This document shows, piece by piece, positions 6,374 through 9,089 of a DNA stretch of 9,089 bases. The stretch is from SZUA-430 sp034440355 (GTDB taxonomy: Bacteria > Pseudomonadota > Alphaproteobacteria > Micropepsales > Micropepsaceae), in NCBI GenBank assembly GCA_034440355.1, contig JAWXBY010000089.1, positions 1 to 9,089 of the forward strand. The letters are read 5' to 3'. Below the pieces are notes generated by a model. The model did not search any database, was not told the DNA's origin, and was given only the letters and a program-made list of their open reading frames with translations. Each line of letters begins with the position of its first letter. Positions within the stretch are counted from its first letter, which is position 1. The translations under genes were made by a program, and so were the position numbers.

Positions 6374-6997
6374 TCAAAGCGTCGGTGACACCATACCACG
6401 CTTGCCGATCACACAAACCGCGGGCACGGGCTCCAAGTCCAACTCTTCGACGCGCACGCCGGTGAATCCCGCCGCTGTCATCAAATCGGTCAGCTCCGCC
6501 GCCAGCTTCAAGGCATCCGCGCGCGTCGCCTTCGCGTGGCGCGGCTGACATGTCGTGGCCATCACGCCGCCCGGCTTCAGCAACACCTTTGCCTGCGCGA
6601 CGAACGACGGCCGGTCCACAAATTGGATGACGTTGATCGAGAACATCCGATCGAACAGCGCGTCCGCTGGCGAGGCATCGATCGTCCCCTCGACCAACAC
6701 CAGCCGTCCGTCCTTCACCGCCCGCGCATTCCGCCTCGCCGCATGCTTGATCATCAGCGCCGAATGATCGACGCCGACGGCGCGCACGCCCTCGCGCGCC
6801 AGACACAATTCCAACGCCACGCCCGGCCCGCACCCAACCTCAAGCACGCGCTCGCCATCCGAGGGCGCCAGAAGATCGACGGTCCATCGGTTGCGCCGCA
6901 AATTCGATCCGCGCGTCGCCAAGATCCACCCGGCAATCCGCCCCAACAGTCCGCGCGGCCGCACGAATTGCGAGACGATGGCCGCGCGCAAACTCAC
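6374..6997 (-). CDS. Class I SAM-dependent methyltransferase
   Basis: This 207-residue cytoplasmic enzyme should transfer a methyl group from S-adenosylmethionine. Motif I is VLEVGCGPG (51-59), the acidic end of strand beta-2 is Asp77 in VGVDHS, the motif IV region is FDRMFSINVIQFV (115-127), and LLKPGG (139-144) precedes strand beta-5. This is the UbiE/type-11 style Rossmann methyltransferase pattern. The amphipathic, Arg-rich N-terminus (residues 1-40) could touch a lipid or membrane surface, but there is no true membrane span. The start is a GTG overlapping the MarR stop (GTGA), with GGAGG 4 nt upstream; no ATG is available before residue 82. The substrate is unknown. Placement after a fatty-acid-hydroxylase-type gene suggests a lipid, fatty acid or isoprenoid, which is inference. 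Confidence 0.9.
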   Translation of the reverse strand: MSLRAAIVSQFVRPRGLLGRIAGWILATRGSNLRRNRWTVDLLAPSDGERVLEVGCGPGVALELCLAREGVRAVGVDHSALMIKHAARRNARAVKDGRLVLVEGTIDASPADALFDRMFSINVIQFVDRPSFVAQAKVLLKPGGVMATTCQPRHAKATRADALKLAAELTDLMTAAGFTGVRVEELDLEPVPAVCVIGKRGMVSPTL

Positions 6998-7446
6998 GTC
7001 GCCTCCGCCTTCAACCGCGCGTCGATGCGCGCCATCAACCGCGTGAGCACGACGGTCGCGCGCTCCAACTCCGGCGCCTCGAACTCCGCCGCCAGCGCCT
7101 CGATCAGCGGCGTCTCGCGCGCGCGCATCTTCGCGAACGCGCGCCGCCCTTTGTCGGTCAGCGTGATCAGCGACGAGCGCCGATGCGCCGGATTCTCCTT
7201 CACCGAAGCGAGCCCGCCCTCGACCAGGGCGTCGGCCAGTAACTGAATATGCTGCCGCGTCACGCCTTTCAGCTTCGCGATCTGCGGCACCGTCATCGGT
7301 CCCGCATCCGACAACGTCTCCATCACCGCCCGCATCGCCGTGGTGACGTCGAGGTCGCCGTGCAGTTCGTCGCCCAACGCCTTCAGCCGGTTGAACACGC
7401 CGCGCACGGCCTGCGTCAGCGCCACCATCTTCTCAGCCCTGCTCAT
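6994..7446 (-). CDS. MarR-family transcriptional regulator
   Basis: This 150-residue regulator has the normal MarR length. It shows an N-terminal dimerisation helix, a winged helix-turn-helix at about residues 50-100 (MTVPQIAKLKGVTRQHIQLL is the HTH; ENPAHRRSSLITLT is the wing with the family's basic tip) and a long C-terminal dimerisation helix. Such proteins bind ~17-bp palindromes as dimers and usually release DNA on binding a small, often phenolic or lipid, ligand. ATG 7446-7444 overlaps the hydroxylase stop as ATGA and is preceded by GAGG, so translation is coupled. The open frame extends to 7731, but that part lies inside the hydroxylase gene. The paired palindromes at 8308-8354 are the obvious candidate operator, giving autoregulation of the operon. 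Confidence 0.92.
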   Translation of the reverse strand: MSRAEKMVALTQAVRGVFNRLKALGDELHGDLDVTTAMRAVMETLSDAGPMTVPQIAKLKGVTRQHIQLLADALVEGGLASVKENPAHRRSSLITLTDKGRRAFAKMRARETPLIEALAAEFEAPELERATVVLTRLMARIDARLKAEAT

Positions 7447-8294
7447 CGCCTGTCCTCTGCGAACGCCACTGCGCGCGATTTGAGCGCGATGAACGGCAAG
7501 ATCAACAGCCAAAAGAGATTGCGGCTGCGCGCATCCTGCGTCTCGCTCAAGCCCGTCTCCTGCGCCGCCAAATCCTGAGCACTTTTGCGCCGGTAGGTGC
7601 CCAGCAGCCGGTCCCAGATCGTCAGCACCGCACCGTAATTGCTGTCCGTCTCCGGTTGATGCGACGAATGATGCACCCGGTGCACGTCGGGCGTCACGAT
7701 GAAAAGCCGGAGCGGCCGGTCCACCCACCACGGCAACCGCACATTGGCGTGGCTGAACACGGTGACGCTCGCGTCCAACAGCTCATAAATCAAAATCGCA
7801 ACCGGGGGCGCGCCGAGCAGCACAACGCCGGCCAGCGTCAACGGCGTCGTAAACACGAACTCCAGCGGATGAAACCGAACCGTCGTCGATACGTCGAGCC
7901 GCGTGTCGGCGTGATGCACGCGGTGGATCGCCCACAAGAAGGGCACCTTGTGATTCAAAAGATGCGTGCCCCACGACAGAAACGCGCGCCCTAAGAACCC
8001 GATCGCGAACGCCGCCCACGGCGCGACGTCGATCGAATGCAGCAAGCCGAACCGAGCCCCTGCGCTAAAGTCCGCCGCCGCGACGATGCCGACCGGTAAG
8101 GCCCCCAGCACGACGATGTTGACTGCCGTCAGCGCCACGTTCGACGGCCACCGCCAAAGCCGCATCGCGGGCGACGGATCGCGCGGCGCGACGCCCTCCA
8201 GCAGCGCGAACACCGCAAACACCCCGAAGAACGCCGCATACTGCAGCGGCTCGAACGACGCGCGCACAAAGGCTTCAACCGTGTCGAACGTCAT
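7443..8294 (-). CDS. Fatty acid hydroxylase / sterol desaturase family membrane di-iron protein
   Basis: This 283-residue integral membrane enzyme has the histidine clusters that bind two irons in this superfamily: H111-x3-H115 (HLLNH), H124-x2-H127-H128 (HRVHH), a His142 in FHPLEF, His182, and H205-x2-H208-H209 (HRVHH). Hydrophobic segments lie at about 15-33, 54-74, 92-107, 147-172 and 258-271. These enzymes use O2 and reductant to hydroxylate or desaturate lipids, sterols, carotenoids or similar molecules; the exact substrate cannot be read. ATG 8294-8292 is chosen because GGAG lies 7 nt upstream and the promoter and operator end just before it. The longer open frame to 8402 would place the promoter inside the gene. 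It is the first gene of a five-gene operon and overlaps the MarR start by 4 bp. Confidence 0.92.
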   Translation of the reverse strand: MTFDTVEAFVRASFEPLQYAAFFGVFAVFALLEGVAPRDPSPAMRLWRWPSNVALTAVNIVVLGALPVGIVAAADFSAGARFGLLHSIDVAPWAAFAIGFLGRAFLSWGTHLLNHKVPFLWAIHRVHHADTRLDVSTTVRFHPLEFVFTTPLTLAGVVLLGAPPVAILIYELLDASVTVFSHANVRLPWWVDRPLRLFIVTPDVHRVHHSSHQPETDSNYGAVLTIWDRLLGTYRRKSAQDLAAQETGLSETQDARSRNLFWLLILPFIALKSRAVAFAEDRR

Positions 8295-8307
8295 GGGCCA
8301 TCTCCAT

Positions 8308-8337
8308 ATGACAACATAACTGTCATTATGAGATAAT
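8308..8337 (+). promoter_or_regulatory. Possible divergent promoter toward the beta-lactamase-like gene
   Basis: Because the block is nearly symmetrical, the plus strand also offers ATGACA (8308-8313), 18 nt, and GATAAT (8332-8337). This would give a leader of about 140 nt before ATG 8486. The rest of the gap (8355-8485) is GC-rich and shows no better promoter. It may be a by-product of the palindromes. Confidence 0.3.
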
Positions 8338-8354
8338 GACAACATCATTGTCAA
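8325..8354 (-). promoter_or_regulatory. Sigma-70-type promoter of the hydroxylase-MarR operon
   Basis: On the minus strand a consensus -35, TTGACA (8354-8349), is followed by 18 nt and a -10 of CATAAT (8330-8325), one base from consensus. Transcription would start near 8318, about two dozen bases before the ATG at 8294. Both hexamers lie within the palindromes, so a bound repressor would block polymerase. Confidence 0.7.
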
Positions 8355-8485
8355 TAAGCATGCGCGAACCTGCCCGCTGTGGCCCGTCTGCATCGCCGCC
8401 ACCGTTGCCCCGCAAGGCCCACCCGGTGTTCAATGCACGCAAAAGGGGGCCTGCCGGGGGGCGGGTCTAGAGGGGCAGTACAAGT

Positions 8486-9089
8486 ATGAGCGTGGGCTAT
8501 GCGCACCCGATGCTTCGGGCGGCGCTTCTGTTCGTTGTGTTTGCTCTGGGCGTAAGCGCGGCGCGCGCCCAAACGCCGGCGCCCGTGGTGGCGCCCGTCA
8601 AACATGACCTCACCGCGACCGACCTGGAAGCCTTCCTCGACGGCCTCGTGCCGCTGCAGATCGAAACCAACGACATCGCCGGCGCAACCGTCGCGGTGGT
8701 CAAGGACGGCGAGGTCATCCTCGTCAAAGGCTACGGCTTTGCCGACGTGAAGGCGCGCACCCCCGTGACGCCGGACACGATGTTCCGCATCGGCTCGATC
8801 ACCAAACTCTTCACCTGGACCAGCGTCATGCAGCTCGTCGAGCAAGGCAAGCTCGACCTCGACGCCGACGTGAACACGTATCTCGATTTCAAAGTCCCGC
8901 ACACCTTCGGCAAGCCCGTCACCATGCGTCACCTGATGACACATCGCGGCGGCTTCCAAGAGGTCGTCAAGGGCCTCGGCGCGCAGAACACCGGCATCGT
9001 CGATCTCAAAACCTACGTCCGCGAAGTCCCCGACCAGATCTTCGAGCCCGGCACCGTGCCCGCCTATTCCAACTACGGCACCGCGCTCG
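8486..9089 (+). CDS. Exported serine beta-lactamase/PBP-like hydrolase (partial, N-terminal 201 residues)
   Basis: This belongs to the serine beta-lactamase/class C-like family (AmpC/LactB/EstB type), which covers beta-lactamases, D,D-peptidases and esterases. It is cut by the right edge after 201 codons. A signal peptide (residues 1-28, cleavage after AARA) predicts periplasmic export. The nucleophile motif S104-I-T-K107 (in FRIGSITKLFT) and Y194-S-N196 (second motif) are both present, with DTMFRIGS and HLMTHRGG (149-156), typical of the family. The third motif (KTG/HxG) lies beyond the edge. ATG 8486 has GAGGGG 10 nt upstream; a later Met at codon 9 would shorten the signal peptide but lacks a ribosome site. 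Most such genes encode esterase or peptidase-like enzymes, so resistance should not be assumed. It is divergent from the MarR operon. Confidence 0.9.
   Translation, partial: MSVGYAHPMLRAALLFVVFALGVSAARAQTPAPVVAPVKHDLTATDLEAFLDGLVPLQIETNDIAGATVAVVKDGEVILVKGYGFADVKARTPVTPDTMFRIGSITKLFTWTSVMQLVEQGKLDLDADVNTYLDFKVPHTFGKPVTMRHLMTHRGGFQEVVKGLGAQNTGIVDLKTYVREVPDQIFEPGTVPAYSNYGTAL

Larger units (their letters stand above)
8308..8354. promoter_or_regulatory. Double palindromic operator (candidate MarR sites)
   Basis: Two 17-bp imperfect palindromes, TGACAACATAACTGTCA (8309-8325) and TGACAACATCATTGTCA (8337-8353), share the 10-bp direct repeat ATGACAACAT at a 28-bp interval. Between them the inner half-sites create a third, perfect palindrome with 9-bp arms (TGTCATTAT 8321-8329 and ATAATGACA 8333-8341). 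The block is AT-rich in otherwise GC-rich DNA. Two 17-bp dyads overlying the promoter fit tandem MarR dimers; which protein binds is inference from position. Confidence 0.78.

Noticed and set aside
6360..6833. N-terminal extension of the membrane TPR protein
   Set aside because: The extension runs through the methyltransferase gene in another frame; the ATG at 6359 has a ribosome site and is followed directly by a membrane segment.
7447..7731. N-terminal extension of the MarR protein
   Set aside because: It is out of frame within the hydroxylase gene and lacks regulator features; the ATGA overlap start gives the normal family length.
8295..8402. N-terminal extension of the hydroxylase
   Set aside because: It would translate the operator and promoter; ATG 8294 has GGAG at good spacing.
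8415..8452. AGGCCC/GGGCCT pair as a hairpin in the leader of the beta-lactamase-like gene
   Set aside because: It has only six pairs around a 26-nt loop in GC-rich sequence; chance is enough to explain it.
8351..8959. Minus-strand 202-residue open frame
   Set aside because: It is antisense to the beta-lactamase-like gene, which has clear SxxK and YxN motifs and a signal peptide.

Overview
The window looks like chromosomal DNA from a high-GC, alphaproteobacterium-like bacterium. I base this on the strong G/C bias at third codon positions, Arg/Ala-rich proteins, long spurious antisense ORFs, 4-bp start/stop overlaps and GGAG/GAGG ribosome sites; the exact lineage is inference. I see no tRNA, rRNA, CRISPR array, transposase or phage gene. 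Ten complete genes and two genes cut by the window edges account for nearly all of the sequence.

Left part (1-1615): a truncated Na+/Ca2+-type cation antiporter (minus strand, runs off the left edge). Upstream of it lies a perfect inverted repeat, then an HxlR-family regulator with a long C-terminal ligand-domain-like extension (minus strand). The regulator is divergent from the next block, and the 166-bp gap between them holds repeated AGTWC half-sites that look like its operator.

Second block (1616-4134, plus strand): an acyl-CoA dehydrogenase-fold flavoprotein that lacks the usual C-terminal catalytic-Glu motif, an exported classical cupin, a cytoplasmic cupin with an unusual Cys-X-Cys-Pro-His metal-site motif, and a small secreted lipocalin-like protein. 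The first three are closely spaced with good ribosome sites and probably form one operon controlled by the HxlR protein. The fourth may be a read-through member.

Third block (8354 down to 4116, minus strand): a five-gene operon. In transcription order it is a membrane fatty-acid-hydroxylase/sterol-desaturase-type di-iron enzyme, a MarR regulator (ATGA overlap), a SAM methyltransferase (GTGA overlap), a membrane-anchored TPR protein (14-nt gap) and a secreted TPR protein paralogous to the end of the previous one (36-nt gap). Just upstream is an AT-rich island carrying four alternating TGACA/TGTCA half-sites laid over a near-consensus sigma-70 promoter (TTGACA-N18-CATAAT). This is the best-supported regulatory structure in the window and suggests MarR autoregulation of a lipid-modifying, envelope-associated operon.

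Right edge (8486-9089, plus strand): the 5' part of an exported serine beta-lactamase/penicillin-binding-protein-like hydrolase with SxxK and YxN motifs. It is divergent from the MarR operon and may share its operator.

Nothing here is clearly a defence or mobile system. The most original material is the MarR operator/promoter architecture with its hydroxylase-methyltransferase-TPR operon, and the HxlR-controlled flavoprotein/double-cupin operon.
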